Numbered from the stretch's first letter, positions 48,579-58,744 are shown. The stretch: 64,000 nucleotides of DNA from Amycolatopsis jiangsuensis (GCF_014204865.1 NZ_JACHMG010000001.1:3312501-3376500); one strand, 5' to 3'. Numbers and translations are program-made. The notes: generated from the sequence alone by a model not told the origin.

Positions 48579-50464
48579 GCTTGCTCTCCCTCCGCGGCGG
48601 CGGCCTCGATGGCTTCGCGCGAGACCTCGTCGTCGTCGAACAGCGGCCGGATGCCGCGCACGGCCATGATCTCGTCGTTACCGGTGCCCGCGGCGACCAT
48701 CGGCCACACCTGAGCATCCTTCCCCACGACGAAGTCGATCACGACGGGGCGGTCGTTGATCTCCATCGCCCGCCGGATGGTGGCGTCGACGTCCGCCTTG
48801 GTCTCGCAGCGCAGGCCGGCGCAACCGAGCGCCTCGGCCAGCAGCGTGAAGTCCGGGATACGGTGCTTGTGCGTGCCGAGGTCGGTGTTGGAGTAGCGCT
48901 CCGAGTAGAACAGGTTCTGCCATTGGCGGACCATGCCCAGGTTGCCGTTGTTGATCACGGCGACCTTGATTGGCGCGCCCTCGATGGCGCACGTGGCCAG
49001 CTCCTGGTTGGTCATCTGGAAGCAGCCGTCGCCGTCGATCGCCCACACCTGCGTGCCGGGCAGGCCGAACTGCGCGCCCATCGCGGCCGGCACGGCGAAG
49101 CCCATGGTGCCGAGCCCGCCGGAGTTGATCCAGGTGCGCGGCTTCTCGTACTTGACGAACTGGGCGGCCCACATCTGGTGCTGGCCGACCCCCGCGGCGT
49201 ACACCGCGTCCGGTCCGGCCAGCTCGCCGATCCGCTCGATGACGTACTGCGGCGACAGCGAACCGTCGTCCGGCCATTCGTAGCCCATCGGGTACGTCTC
49301 GCACCACGAGTCGACCTGGGTCCACCAGTCGGCGAGGTCCGGTGCGCCGTTGTGCTCGAACTCGGCCCGCACCGCGGCGATCAGCTCGGTGATGATCTCC
49401 TGGCAGTCCCCCACGATCGGCACGTCGGCCTTGCGGTTCTTGGAGATCTCGGCGGGATCGATGTCCGCGTGCACGACCTTCGCCTCCGGCGCGAACGTCG
49501 AGAGCTGACCGGTGACCCGGTCGTCGAAGCGGGCGCCGAGCGCGATCAGCAGGTCCGCTCGCTGCATCGAGGCGACCGCACCGACCGAACCGTGCATGCC
49601 GGGCATGCCGACGTGCTGACGGTGCGAATCGGGGAACGCGCCGCGAGCCATCAGCGTGGTCGCGACCGGGATCCCCGTCAGCTCGGCGAGTTCGAGCAGC
49701 GCCCCGGCGGCCTCGGCCTTGAGCACGCCACCGCCGACGTAGAGCACGGGACGGCGCGCTTCGGCGATGAGCTTCGCCGCTTCGCGGACCTGCTTGCCGT
49801 GCGGCCGCAGCGTCGGGCGGTAACCCGGCAGGCGCAGCTCGGGCGGCCAGGAGAACGACGTCATCTCCTGCAGCACGTCCTTGGGGATGTCGACGAGCAC
49901 CGGGCCGGGCCGTCCGGTGGCGGCCAGGTGGAACGCCTCGGCGATCGCCTGCGGGATCTCGGCCGGATCGGTGACGAGGAAGTTGTGCTTGGTGATCGGC
50001 ATCGTGATGCCGCAGATGTCGGCTTCCTGGAACGCGTCCGTGCCGATCAGGCCACGCGACTGCTGCCCGGTGATCGCGACGACCGGAACCGAGTCCATGT
50101 TCGCGTCCGCCAGCGGGGTGACCAGGTTCGTCGCACCCGGCCCGGAGGTGGCCATGCAGACGCCGACCTTGCCGGTGGCCTGCGCGTAGCCGGTGGCGGC
50201 GTGCCCGGCGCCCTGTTCGTGCCGGACGAGGACGTGCCGCACCTTCGTCGAGTCGAGCAACGGATCGTAGGCGGGGAGAATGGTGCCACCCGGAATGCCG
50301 AAGACGACCTCGGCGCCGACCGCCTCGAGCGAGCGGACGAGCGACTGCGCGCCGGTGACCCGCACCGGCGTACCGGCCGGCGGGGTCGGTTTCGGACGTG
50401 CTCCGGGGACACCGGGCGCGGTCGGCCCGGGCTTCGCGTCGCTGTGCGACGTGGCACTGGTCAT
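48575..50464 (-). CDS. ilvB: Acetolactate synthase catalytic subunit
   Basis: A 629-residue ThDP/FAD enzyme that makes acetolactate for valine/leucine and acetohydroxybutyrate for isoleucine. [17 protein letters not shown] with the catalytic Glu in [28 protein letters not shown], and the ThDP motif [31 protein letters not shown] are clear. ATG 50464 is favoured; GTG 50494 is in frame. Residues 1-40 are a Pro-rich non-homologous leader. Expression is controlled by the leader peptide and attenuator upstream. Confidence 0.95.
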
Positions 50465-50549
50465 CGGTTCTGCCTCGTGGGTTCTCGGTGTCACTCGTTC
50501 GGGTAGGTCGGGCGGTACTGCGGTCGAAACCGGTTCGGGACAACAAAAA

Positions 50550-50580
50550 ACCCTCGCCGACCGTAAGGTCGCACGAGGGT
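50550..50580 (-). terminator. Attenuator terminator of ilvBNC
   Basis: On the minus strand ACCCTCGTGCGACC (50580-50567) pairs with GGTCGGCGAGGGT (50562-50550), with a small internal bulge and a TTAC loop. A T-run follows directly (50550-50545). Just upstream, GCGCGTCGACGC (50582-50593) and GCGTCGACGCGC (50610-50621) form a 12-bp stem around the leader stop, which fits a pause or antiterminator arm. Confidence 0.88.
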
Positions 50581-50605
50581 CGCGCGTCGACGCAGCGGAC
50601 TCTTC

Positions 50606-50653
50606 CTAAGCGTCGACGCGCTGAGGAAGTACGAGGCCGGTCTGCGGTTTCAC
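50606..50653 (-). CDS. ilvB leader peptide
   Basis: The ORF reads VKPQTGLVLPQRVDA and then TAG (GTG start), with Leu-Val-Leu and a further Val, as expected for a branched-chain amino acid sensor. The GTG lies 7 nt after a TAACGT -10 box, so the transcript should be leaderless and begin at the leader's first codon. It is followed by a pause-type stem and a terminator before ilvB. Confidence 0.82.
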   Translation of the reverse strand: MKPQTGLVLPQRVDA

Positions 50654-50660
50654 GGCGGTG

Positions 50661-50690
50661 ACGTTAGCCGCGCGCCTGGGCGAGTGTCAA
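50661..50690 (-). promoter_or_regulatory. ilvBNC promoter
   Basis: A consensus TTGACA (50690-50685) and TAACGT (50666-50661) are spaced 18 bp on the minus strand. The predicted start of transcription coincides with the leader-peptide GTG at 50653. Confidence 0.8.
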
Positions 50691-50712
50691 CTGGGCGGGA
50701 CGGCGATTCCGC

Positions 50713-51303
50713 ATGCTGGACAGCCAGTACTGCTTCCGCGGACCCGCGCGCCGGTCGCCGGAGCTGGCGGTGCACCATTTCCCCGTGGCCGAAAAAGAGC
50801 AGGACCAGCGCGCGGACGAGGGCCGGAAGGCCGTTTTCCGGATCCCCAGCACGGCGTACCTGGCGATCGGCCTGCTGATCGTGTGTGTGACTCCGGTCGC
50901 ACTCGGGGAGATCGGCGGATTCCAGTGGCTGTACGTCTTCCCACTCGCGCTGCTCGTGTTCGTCGCGCGCACCCGCACAGTCGCGACGAGGGAGGGCCTG
51001 AACGTCCGGACCGTCTTCGGCAAGCGCGACCTGCCGTGGTCGTCCCTGAAAGGCTTGGCGATCACGAACAAGGCACGCGTGCGAGCAGTCCTCGGCGATG
51101 ACACTCAGGTTGCACTGCCCACCGTGCGGACGCGGCATCTGCCCGTGTTGGCACTGGTGAGCGAGGGGAAGATCAAGGACCCGTCCGGTGTGCTGAGCGA
51201 CGAGGAACTGGGGGCGCCGGCTGCCGGGCAGCCGAACCCTTCCGCGCAGCCGCGAGAGGCCGCGGCCGAGACCGCGCCGTCCGAAGGTGAACCGAGCGAG
51301 TAG
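50713..51303 (+). CDS. PH-domain membrane protein (Cfp6-like)
   Basis: A 196-residue protein. Two adjacent hydrophobic spans (STAYLAIGLLIVCVTPVAL and QWLYVFPLALLVFVA) are followed by a bacterial PH-like domain (TREGLNVRTVFGKRDLPWSSLKGLAI and TVRTRHLPVLALVSEG), as in mycobacterial Cfp6 (Rv3004), which is likewise divergent from ilvB. The C-terminal ~45 residues are Ala/Pro/Glu-rich. The function is unknown. ATG 50713 has only a weak GGGACGG site; GTG 50785 is an alternative that starts closer to the conserved part. Confidence 0.78.
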   Translation: MLDSQYCFRGPARRSPELAVHHFPVAEKEQDQRADEGRKAVFRIPSTAYLAIGLLIVCVTPVALGEIGGFQWLYVFPLALLVFVARTRTVATREGLNVRTVFGKRDLPWSSLKGLAITNKARVRAVLGDDTQVALPTVRTRHLPVLALVSEGKIKDPSGVLSDEELGAPAAGQPNPSAQPREAAAETAPSEGEPSE

Positions 51304-51306
51304 AAT
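51301..51306 (+). promoter_or_regulatory. Possible ilvD -10 element
   Basis: TAGAAT overlaps the stop codon of the PH-domain gene and lies 70 bp before the ilvD start. A matching -35 is not evident. TGGACCAG-like inverted sequences follow it (near 51312 and 51345). Confidence 0.4.
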
Positions 51307-51375
51307 TGGTAGGACCAGTTTGCGGAGCGGTCTCGCGACTCCGTCTGGACCAGCCTTCTGACCTGGGAGAATGCC

Positions 51376-53220
51376 GTGCCGCACCTCCGTTCCCGGACCA
51401 CCACCCACGGCCGCAACGCGGCGGGCGCGCGCTCGCTCTGGCGCGCGACCGGAATGACCGACAGTGACTTCGGCAAGCCGATCGTCGCGATCGCCAACTC
51501 CTACACCCAGTTCGTGCCCGGCCACGTGCATCTCAAAGACTTGGGCGAGATCGTCGCCGAGGCGGTCGCCGAGGCCGGCGGCATCGCGCGCGAATTCCAC
51601 ACCATCGCGGTCGACGACGGTATCGCGATGGGCCACTCGGGCATGCTCTACTCGCTGCCCTCGCGCGAGATCATCGCGGATTCCGTGGAGTACATGGTCA
51701 ACGCGCACCAGGCCGACGCACTCGTGTGCATCTCCAACTGCGACAAGATCACGCCGGGCATGCTGAACGCCGCGATGCGGCTCAACGTCCCGACGGTGTT
51801 CGTGTCCGGCGGGCCGATGGAGGCCGGAAAGGCTGTGGTCGTCGAAGGTGTCGCGCAGGCGCCCACCGACCTGATCACCACCATCGCGGCCTCCGCGAAC
51901 TCGGCGATCGACGAAGAGGGCCTGTCCACCGTCGAACGCTCCGCGTGCCCCACCTGCGGTTCCTGCTCGGGCATGTTCACCGCGAACTCGATGAACTGCC
52001 TCACCGAAGCGCTCGGCCTTTCCCTGCCGGGCAACGGTTCCACGCTCGCCACGCACGCGGCACGGCGCGATCTGTTCTCGAACGCCGGACGCACCGTGGT
52101 CGAGCTGTGCAAGCGCTGGTACGGCGGCGACGACGAATCCGTGCTGCCCCGCTCGGTCGCCACGAAGGAAGCGTTCGAGAACGCGATGGCGCTCGACATG
52201 GCCATGGGCGGGTCCACGAACACCGTGCTGCACATCCTCGCCGCCGCGCAGGAAGGCGAGATCGACTTCACGATCAGCGACATCGACGAGATCGGCCGGC
52301 GGGTGCCGTGCCTGTCCAAGGTCGCGCCGAACTCCGACTACCACATGGAAGACGTGCACCGTGCCGGTGGCATCCCCGCGATCCTCGGCGAACTGCACCG
52401 TGGTGGTCTCCTGAACACCAGCGTGCACTCGGTGCACTCCCCCGACCTCGACACCTGGCTGGGCGAGTGGGACATCCGCGCCGAGTCCGCGTCGGAGAAG
52501 GCGCTCGAACTGTTCCACGCCGCCCCGGGCGGGGTGCGCACGACGCAGGCGTTCTCCACGGAAAACCGCTGGTCGTCCCTCGACACCGACGCTGCGGGCG
52601 GCTGCATCCGCGACGTCGAGCACGCCTACACGAAGGACGGCGGCCTGGCGATCCTGCGCGGCAACCTCGCCGAGAACGGCGCGGTGATCAAGGCCGCGGG
52701 CATCGACGAGGACCTGTGGCACTTCGAGGGCCCGGCGCGGGTGCTGGAGAGCCAGGAGGAAGCCGTGTCGGCGATCCTCAAGAAGGAAATCCAGCCGGGT
52801 GAGGTGCTGGTGATCCGGTACGAGGGCCCGGCGGGTGGTCCCGGAATGCAGGAGATGCTGCATCCCACGGCGTTCCTCAAGGGTTCCGGCCTGGGCAAGA
52901 AGTGCGCCCTCATCACCGACGGCCGGTTCTCCGGCGGCTCGTCGGGCATCTCGGTGGGCCACATCTCCCCGGAAGCGGCAGCGGGCGGGCTGATCGGCCT
53001 GGTCGAGAACGGCGACCGGGTCCTGCTGGACATCCACCAGCGCCGCCTCGAGCTCCTCGTGGAGCCGGAAATCCTGGCCGAACGCCGGGCGAAGATGGAC
53101 CTGTCCGAACGGCCGTGGCAGCCGAAGGAACGCCAGCGCCCGATCACCTCCGCCCTGCGCGCTTACGCCCGGATGGCCACCTCGGCCGACACCGGCGCAG
53201 TCCGGGACCCGAACCGCTGA
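51376..53220 (+). CDS. ilvD: Dihydroxy-acid dehydratase
   Basis: A 614-residue Fe-S enzyme for the dehydration step shared by valine, isoleucine and leucine synthesis. [13 protein letters not shown] and [19 protein letters not shown] carry cluster cysteines, and [23 protein letters not shown] is the conserved C-terminal signature. The length is typical. GTG 51376 follows GGGAGA; the out-of-frame ATG at 51371 is not used. It lies beside ilvBNC in divergent orientation, whereas I recall ilvD being elsewhere in M. tuberculosis. Confidence 0.96.
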   Translation: MPHLRSRTTTHGRNAAGARSLWRATGMTDSDFGKPIVAIANSYTQFVPGHVHLKDLGEIVAEAVAEAGGIAREFHTIAVDDGIAMGHSGMLYSLPSREIIADSVEYMVNAHQADALVCISNCDKITPGMLNAAMRLNVPTVFVSGGPMEAGKAVVVEGVAQAPTDLITTIAASANSAIDEEGLSTVERSACPTCGSCSGMFTANSMNCLTEALGLSLPGNGSTLATHAARRDLFSNAGRTVVELCKRWYGGDDESVLPRSVATKEAFENAMALDMAMGGSTNTVLHILAAAQEGEIDFTISDIDEIGRRVPCLSKVAPNSDYHMEDVHRAGGIPAILGELHRGGLLNTSVHSVHSPDLDTWLGEWDIRAESASEKALELFHAAPGGVRTTQAFSTENRWSSLDTDAAGGCIRDVEHAYTKDGGLAILRGNLAENGAVIKAAGIDEDLWHFEGPARVLESQEEAVSAILKKEIQPGEVLVIRYEGPAGGPGMQEMLHPTAFLKGSGLGKKCALITDGRFSGGSSGISVGHISPEAAAGGLIGLVENGDRVLLDIHQRRLELLVEPEILAERRAKMDLSERPWQPKERQRPITSALRAYARMATSADTGAVRDPNR

Positions 53221-53240
53221 TCCGGCTCCCCAACCCTCGA

Positions 53241-53279
53241 GGGCCGCGTACCCCTGACGTTGGGGTGCGCGGCCCTTTT
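53241..53279 (+). terminator. Rho-independent terminator after ilvD
   Basis: A 14-bp stem with one wobble pair (53241-53254 with 53262-53275) is followed by TTTT, 20 nt after the ilvD stop. Confidence 0.88.
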
Positions 53280-53386
53280 CATGCCTTTGACCAGGGTCTC
53301 GCCACCGGATGGCAACGGCTTGCCCGGGCTCTACGCCGCCCTGCCCGGAACGGGCTCTGCGCGGAATAGGCCCGGCCCGGCCGGCC

Positions 53387-53560
53387 CGGAATAGGCTCTC
53401 CGCCGCCCCTGCCCGAAACAAGCTCGGCGCGACCCGGCCCCGGCACTGGCTCTGCGCAGCCCCTGCCCGAAACAAGCTCGGCGCGGCCCGGCTCCGGAAC
53501 AAGCTCTGCGCTGCCATGCTCCGGAACGGGCTCTGCGCAGACCTGCCCCGGAATCACCGC
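53387..53560. repeat. 27-bp tandem array (about six and a half copies)
   Basis: Units start at 53387, 53414, 53441, 53468, 53495, 53522 and 53549, all 27 bp apart. CGAAACAAGCTCGGCGCG-type units alternate with CGGCACTGGCTCTGCGCAG-type ones. Minus-strand reading gives nine-residue repeats such as AELVPEPGR. This is the third array of exactly this period in the window. Confidence 0.85.
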
Positions 53561-54308
53561 GGCTCGGCTAGCCGCAGGCAGGAGCGGCCGCACGCCGTCA
53601 ACGACCCACCCGACCAGCACTCCGCGACCGTCGCCGCCAACCCATCCCAGCAAGGTCAGCACGGTGGTGACCACCAACAGGCCCCAATCCAACAGGCCCA
53701 AGTCAACGGGACCAAGTCAACGGGCCCCGAGCAGTCGTCGACCGCTCCCTCGACCTCTTGCAACTGAGCATGCGAGGAGCCCACCGCTTCGACATCCGTC
53801 AGCCGCACCCGCACCCGTCGCCTCCCTATGACGACAGTCCGTCCCGCCACCCCAGCGGGACCTGACACACCCCGGCCGCCAAGAGTCCCGGCGAACACCC
53901 CACCGGTAGGCAGCCGACGAAGAACCACCACCATGAGCACAAGAGTGGCAAGCCCAAGCAAACAGCAGGTCAACGCCCATTGCCGAAAAATGGCAACGCC
54001 CCGGATTCCCGCGTGGCCACGAAACGGCGACCAGCCGACGCCGCCCGAACCACGCCCACCAGTCACGCGAACCGACCAGATGACCACCATCAGCCAACCG
54101 AACACCTCCGCCCAGCGGGCAGCGCCTACCACCGGACAGCGTCTGCCAGCTGACCACCGTCCAGCGGTCGAGCAGCATCACCAGTTCGGCATCCGATCGG
54201 CGTCGGTCAGGCAGATGGCTTCCATCGGTCGGCGGGCCAGCAAGTCCGCGAGGTAGACGGGTCAGCGAGTAAGCAAGTCAGCGAATCGGCGAGCCAGCAG
54301 TCAGCAAG
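53561..54308. other. Gene-free region, repeat-rich near its right end
   Basis: About 750 bases. Minus-strand frames contain two short hydrophobic stretches but use low-GC third positions unlike neighbouring genes, so no gene is called. Near 54255-54320 the words AGCAAGTCAGCG and related forms recur several times just past the DoxX stop. Confidence 0.5.
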
Positions 54309-54884
54309 TCAGCGGGTCAGGACGATGACCACCACGGAAGCTGCCGCCGCCAGCAGCAGCGAGATGATCCCCAGCGGCAACGGCCGTTTCCGCCAGGGCG
54401 TGTTCACCTCCAGCGAAATGCGGCCGGCTCCGGTGAAGATCAGCGCGAGCGCGGACAGCCCGAGCAGCAGCTCGAACTCCCAGCCACGACCGTCGCCCTG
54501 GAAAAAACCTCCGTGGAACTTCGCGTAGACGATATTGGCCGCGACGCCGAGCAGCCCGGCCGCCGCGAGCGGGGTGAATAGGCCGACGATCACCAGCGCA
54601 CCACCCGCGACCTCAGTGATCCCGGTTATCCAGGACAGCAAGGTCGTCTGCTTGTGGTAGCCGAACATTTCGAGCGCGTGCGCGAATCCGCCGACGCCCG
54701 GGCCGCCGAAGGCGCCGAACAGGTGCTGAAGCCCGTGCGCGCCCATGATCACGCCCAGTCCGAGCCGCAGGATGAGCAGGCCGAAGCCGAGGCCACCCTG
54801 CCGGGGCTCGTCGTAGTCGTTGCTCGTGGAGTCTTCGACGCCGGACAGCAGGTCGGTCTGGTAGTCGTCCCCTTGACTGGTCAC
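54309..54884 (-). CDS. DoxX-family membrane protein
   Basis: A 191-residue protein with a ~35-residue hydrophilic N-terminus and four membrane spans. LILRLGLGVIMGAHGLQHLFG, GITEVAGGALVIVGLFTPLAAAGL and FELLLGLSALALIFTGAGRISL are the DoxX-family helices. In mycobacteria such proteins (for example Rv3005c at this position) work in redox homeostasis complexes with SodA and SseA; a similar role here is inference. GTG 54884 has no ribosome site but lies 6 nt after TACTCT (54896-54891, minus strand), implying a leaderless mRNA. Confidence 0.88.
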   Translation of the reverse strand: MTSQGDDYQTDLLSGVEDSTSNDYDEPRQGGLGFGLLILRLGLGVIMGAHGLQHLFGAFGGPGVGGFAHALEMFGYHKQTTLLSWITGITEVAGGALVIVGLFTPLAAAGLLGVAANIVYAKFHGGFFQGDGRGWEFELLLGLSALALIFTGAGRISLEVNTPWRKRPLPLGIISLLLAAAASVVVIVLTR

Positions 54885-54968
54885 GCGCGAAGAGTAGGGG
54901 ATACCGCCGCCACCCGCGAGCGCGCGCGCCGAGGTCAGGGGCACTTTTCAGGGTTTACCCGGAGGTGG

Positions 54969-55877
54969 TCAATATTCGCCGTGCACCAGATTGTCGGGCA
55001 GCTCTCCGCCGGCGTACCGGGCGATCTCTGCCGCGGCCACGGCGTACGAACGCCGCCGGACCCCGTACACCGCGCCACCGACGTGCGGAGTCACGACGAC
55101 TCCGGGCGCCGTCCACAGCGGGTGGTCCGAAGGCAGCGGCTCCGGATCGGTCACGTCGAGCGCGGCCCGCAGCCGTCCCGCGGTCACCTCCGCGACCAGC
55201 GCTTCCGTGACGACAACGGGTCCGCGAGCGGCGTTGACCAGCACGGCGTCGTCCCGCATCGCAGCCAGGAAACGAGCATCGACCATGCCTCGAGTACGCG
55301 ACGTGAGAGGGACCATCATGACGACCACGTCGTGGTGCGGCAGCAGGTCCGGGAGCTCGTCGACGCCGTGCACCCCGTCGCGCGCCGACATGCCGACCAT
55401 CGTGCACCGCGCGTCGAACGATTCGAGTCGCTTCCGCAGCTGCCGCCCGAGATCACCGGCGCCGACCACGAGCACGTGCTGCCCCTGCAACGTCTCGGAG
55501 GTCATCCGTTCCCAGCGCGCCGCCCGCTGGGCCGCGGCGAAAACGTCCAGCCGCCGGTACATCGACAGCAGCACGGCGACCACCCACTCGGCCATGCTGC
55601 CGCCGTGCGCGCCGCGGCAGGTGGAAAGCAGCACTCCGTCAGGAACCTTACCTATCCAGTCGTCCGCACCGGCGGACAGCAACTGCACGAGCTTGAGATT
55701 CGGCAGGTCGCGCCACAGTTCGTCACCCGCCGGGTGCCGGCCTGGGATGAGTACCTCGGCCTTCGCGGCCTCCGGCGGCACCGGATCACCCCATTGGTAG
55801 CGCACGGCCTGCACGAGGGGGACCTCGGAGAGCGCGGCGACACCTTCGTCGTCGGGGACCAGCACGGTTACCGTCAT
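54969..55877 (-). CDS. D-2-hydroxyacid dehydrogenase family protein
   Basis: A 302-residue NAD(P)-dependent dehydrogenase. VLVVGAGDLGRQLRKRL is the Rossmann loop, NAARGPVVV carries the substrate-binding Arg region, DVTDPEPLPSDHPLW has the catalytic-acid segment, and TPHVGG the catalytic His. It lacks the C-terminal ACT of SerA. The substrate is unknown. ATG 55877 is chosen because TACCGT (55890-55885, minus strand) ends 7 nt before it; the longer in-frame start (MVTVVIM) lacks support. Confidence 0.88.
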   Translation of the reverse strand: MTVTVLVPDDEGVAALSEVPLVQAVRYQWGDPVPPEAAKAEVLIPGRHPAGDELWRDLPNLKLVQLLSAGADDWIGKVPDGVLLSTCRGAHGGSMAEWVVAVLLSMYRRLDVFAAAQRAARWERMTSETLQGQHVLVVGAGDLGRQLRKRLESFDARCTMVGMSARDGVHGVDELPDLLPHHDVVVMMVPLTSRTRGMVDARFLAAMRDDAVLVNAARGPVVVTEALVAEVTAGRLRAALDVTDPEPLPSDHPLWTAPGVVVTPHVGGAVYGVRRRSYAVAAAEIARYAGGELPDNLVHGEY

Positions 55878-55936
55878 GATCACCACGGTAACCACTTACC
55901 GGTGGCTCACGCCGGGGCACCTAGGCTGGAACCATC

Positions 55937-57145
55937 ATGCGTACCCGGTTCCGGTGGTCGGCGCCGCTGGCCTTGCTCGCCTGCGGCGGCCTTGTGCTTT
56001 CCGGCTGCGCCAGCTTCGACGACACCACCGCGGGACAGACGTTCAGCCCCGCGCCGCCGCCGAGCCCCGAATCGCCTCCCCAGGTCCAGGACCCGGGCGA
56101 CGATTCCGGGAAAGGGCCGGGCAGCGAGCCGTCGCAGAGTTCACCCACACCGGTCCCGCCGCCGCAGGGGTGCAAGGACTTCGACAAGGCGGTCATCGCG
56201 ACGTGCCTGGACACTGTCTCCGCCGTCGCCGGCCTGCCGGGCGACGGATCGTCGCCGACCGCCCTTGCCGGCGAACGGAAAACCGGTCGCGTCCTGCTCG
56301 CCACCTCCGGCCATGACGCGGCATCGTTCGCCCAGCTCGACGTCCAGGCCGCGGGCGACGGGGGCCTGACCGGTCTGGCACTGTCCCCGAAGTATGTCGA
56401 GGATCAGCTGGTCTTCGCCTACATCACGACGCCGACCGACAACCGCGTCGTCCGGTTCGCCAAAGGCCAGGCGCCGAAGCCTGTGCTGACCGGGATCCCG
56501 AAAGGCGCCACCGGCAACCGCGGCGCCATCGCCGGTGACGGGCACGGCGCCCTCCTCGTCGCGACCGGCGACGGAGGCAACTCCGCCGCCGCAGCCGACC
56601 CGAAGTCTCTGGCGGGCAAAGTGCTGCGGATCGATGCCTCGGGAAAGCCGGCCGGCGACAACCCCACCCCCGGTTCCGCGGTTTACGCCTCGGGCCTGCA
56701 CGCCCCCGGCGGCCTCTGCGGCTCGTCCGACGGGAAGCGCATGTGGGTGACCGACCAGCCCGGCACCGGCCCGGACGCCGTGTACCGCCTCCAGCCAGGT
56801 CAGACTCTCAGCACGCCCGCCTGGACCTGGCCGGAGAAGCCGGCGGTCGGCGGCTGCACCGACTTCGTCGATGCGAACGGTATCCTCGCCGTCGCCTCGT
56901 CGACGGGTCTGCAGAACGTCCCGGTCAGCCCGGACGGCGCCGTCACCGGCAAACCGACCGTGAGCCTGGACGGCAAGGGCAAGCCCCCGACGACCTACGG
57001 CCGGCTCGCCGGGATGAGCATGATCAGCCCGCAGATCGCCGTCGCCGGTACCACCAACAAGGACGGCGGAAAACCGGTCTCCAGCGACGACCGGGTGGTC
57101 CTGATCGTCATCACCGACACCGGCGGTGGCCAGGGGAAAGACTGA
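55937..57145 (+). CDS. LppZ-like glucose/sorbosone dehydrogenase-fold lipoprotein
   Basis: A 402-residue lipoprotein with lipobox LVLSGCAS near residue 25, then a Pro/Ser/Asp-rich linker (residues ~35-75) and a six-bladed beta-propeller of the glucose/sorbosone dehydrogenase type (GLTGLALSPKYVEDQLVFAYIT, GNRGAIAGDGHGALLVATGDGG, LAGKVLRIDASGKP). It matches mycobacterial LppZ (Rv3006) in position. Enzymatic activity is unproven. TAGGCT at 55922-55927 lies 9 nt before ATG 55937, so the 5' UTR should be nearly absent. Confidence 0.85.
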   Translation: MRTRFRWSAPLALLACGGLVLSGCASFDDTTAGQTFSPAPPPSPESPPQVQDPGDDSGKGPGSEPSQSSPTPVPPPQGCKDFDKAVIATCLDTVSAVAGLPGDGSSPTALAGERKTGRVLLATSGHDAASFAQLDVQAAGDGGLTGLALSPKYVEDQLVFAYITTPTDNRVVRFAKGQAPKPVLTGIPKGATGNRGAIAGDGHGALLVATGDGGNSAAAADPKSLAGKVLRIDASGKPAGDNPTPGSAVYASGLHAPGGLCGSSDGKRMWVTDQPGTGPDAVYRLQPGQTLSTPAWTWPEKPAVGGCTDFVDANGILAVASSTGLQNVPVSPDGAVTGKPTVSLDGKGKPPTTYGRLAGMSMISPQIAVAGTTNKDGGKPVSSDDRVVLIVITDTGGGQGKD

Positions 57146-58225
57146 GTCCTGAGCTGTCGGAGAAGGAGCGTCGAGCTCTGTCGCCGCTGAGCGGCGAATC
57201 TGGCCCCACGGGTCTTCCTGGGTCACCTCCAGCAACAACGTGACGCGCCGACAGTCCATGTCGACGTCGAGCAAGGACCTCGACCGTCCTCGACTGTGAC
57301 TCTCCGACCCGACCGCCGCTCATCTGGTCCAGGCCCACGCCGAACGTCACACCTGAAGGTCGCCCGCGAATGGCAAACTCCGCCGGGCCGTCGCCACTCG
57401 ACGGCCCGGAATTCGTCCCTACCGACTCCGCGCTCTGCACGTGTGCTCGACGGCGGTGGAACGTTCGCCACTCAACGGCGACGAAGACGTTCGCCGTTCG
57501 TTGGCAATGGCGATGGCAATGGCGATGGCGATGGCGATGGCGATGGCGATGTTCACCGCTCGGTGGCGGTGGCGGTGGCGACGTTCGCCGCTCGGTGGCG
57601 GCGGCCGGTGGCGGCGGTCGCGGTCGCAGTTGCGACGGCAGCGGTCGCGGTGACGGTGGCAGTCGCGGCAACGGTCGCGGTCGCGGTCGCGGCAGTGAGG
57701 ACGCTCGCCGCTCAACGGCGATTCGCGTACCGTGCTCAGTCGCGGTTCAGCGGCGAACCGCGTTGACGTCGCCTCTCACCGGCGACAATTCGTTCCAGTT
57801 CGGCATCCCACAGCGACCTCGCCCTGGCCACCGCCACTCAAAGGCGGCAGCTTTCCAGCACTGCCTCGTGGCATTTCCGCGCCGTCCACCCGACGGAACA
57901 ACCCCGTCATCCGCCGAACTTCCCGACCACCAAGGCCCCCCACCTCGTCGCCACCGGATGGCGAGCCTTCCGGCCTGGCGCTTCAGGACCAGCAACTCAC
58001 ACAAAGAGGTTCCGTTCCAGGCCTCTTCGCGCGAGGGAGCGTACGGAGAAGTCCGCCACCGAACGCTCCGGCACGGCTCTCGGACAACAAGCGCCGAACA
58101 CTCTCAGCCGGTAAGAAGGCGACGGGCAATCAGCGGCAACCATCCGCCGGGCACCACCTGCGTATCGCCACAAGCCAGCGCGGTCCCGCGCCGTCGCCGC
58201 TGAGTGGCGAAAACGCCGTCGCCAC
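57146..58225. repeat. Low-complexity intergenic region with palindromes and hexamer repeats
   Basis: This gene-free kilobase contains eight GGCRAT hexamers in tandem (57503-57550), GGTGGCGG- and GGTCGCGG-type runs to about 57700, and at least six copies of the dispersed palindrome: 57181-57197, 57465-57481, 57705-57721, 57740-57756, 57769-57785 and 58194-58210. No frame shows the codon bias of neighbouring genes. Confidence 0.75.
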
Positions 58226-58235
58226 TCAACGGCGA
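58219..58235. repeat. Dispersed palindrome over the end of the gatB-linked membrane gene
   Basis: TCGCCACTCAACGGCGA supplies the TGA stop (58228-58226, minus strand) and the terminal Arg codons of the gene, so the element sits exactly at a gene end. Confidence 0.6.
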
Positions 58236-58744
58236 CGGCGAGAAACCCGGCTTTCCGCACGAGCCGCACGGATATCCAGGATCGACACGGCGATGGAAAC
58301 CAGCGCGAACGCCATCCCCAGATACCGTCCGACCCCGGCACCGACCGTGACCCCCGCCGCGGCCAGGAAGGCGCGCTGGTCGCTGTCGAAGACCCAGTCC
58401 AACGTCGACCATCCGATAGCCATCAACAGCACCGTCGCGAGGCCGGCCACGAGCCACAGGTGCGGCAGCCCGGACATCCGGGCCTTCCGCACTTGCCCGA
58501 AAACGACGACACCGACCCCGACCAGCAGAAGGACGAGCGGCGGCACCCACGAAAACGGATCCGAATGCCAAGCCGAACGCACGACGTCGTCTTGGGCCAA
58601 CGACCCGAACGCGTCCTGCACCTCGGGGGTCGCGGTGTCGGCGGTCAGCACCGTCCACGGCAGGAACAGCGTGCCCAGCGCGAGCAGGCCGGCGGCCAGG
58701 CCGAGCCACTCGCGCCAGGTGACACGCGTGATCGAGAACGCCAC
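58226..58744 (-). CDS. Four-helix membrane protein linked to gatB
   Basis: A 172-residue hypothetical membrane protein. Hydrophobic spans are at about residues 12-32 (LGLAAGLLALGTLFLPW), 66-85 (VPPLVLLLVGVGVVVFG), 95-112 and 130-155. A charged loop (SLAQDDVVRSAWHSDPFSW) lies between spans 1 and 2. No family is recognised. GTG 58744 directly follows the gatB stop (TGAGTG), so it is translated in the gat operon. Its last codons come from a dispersed palindrome. Confidence 0.75.
   Translation of the reverse strand: MAFSITRVTWREWLGLAAGLLALGTLFLPWTVLTADTATPEVQDAFGSLAQDDVVRSAWHSDPFSWVPPLVLLLVGVGVVVFGQVRKARMSGLPHLWLVAGLATVLLMAIGWSTLDWVFDSDQRAFLAAAGVTVGAGVGRYLGMAFALVSIAVSILDIRAARAESRVSRRRR

Noticed and set aside
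53279..54132. Minus-strand frames with hydrophobic segments (VVTTVLTLLGWVGG and LTCCLLGLATLVLMVVVL)
   Set aside because: Third-position GC is low compared with real genes here, there is no family match, and one frame consists of the 27-bp array.
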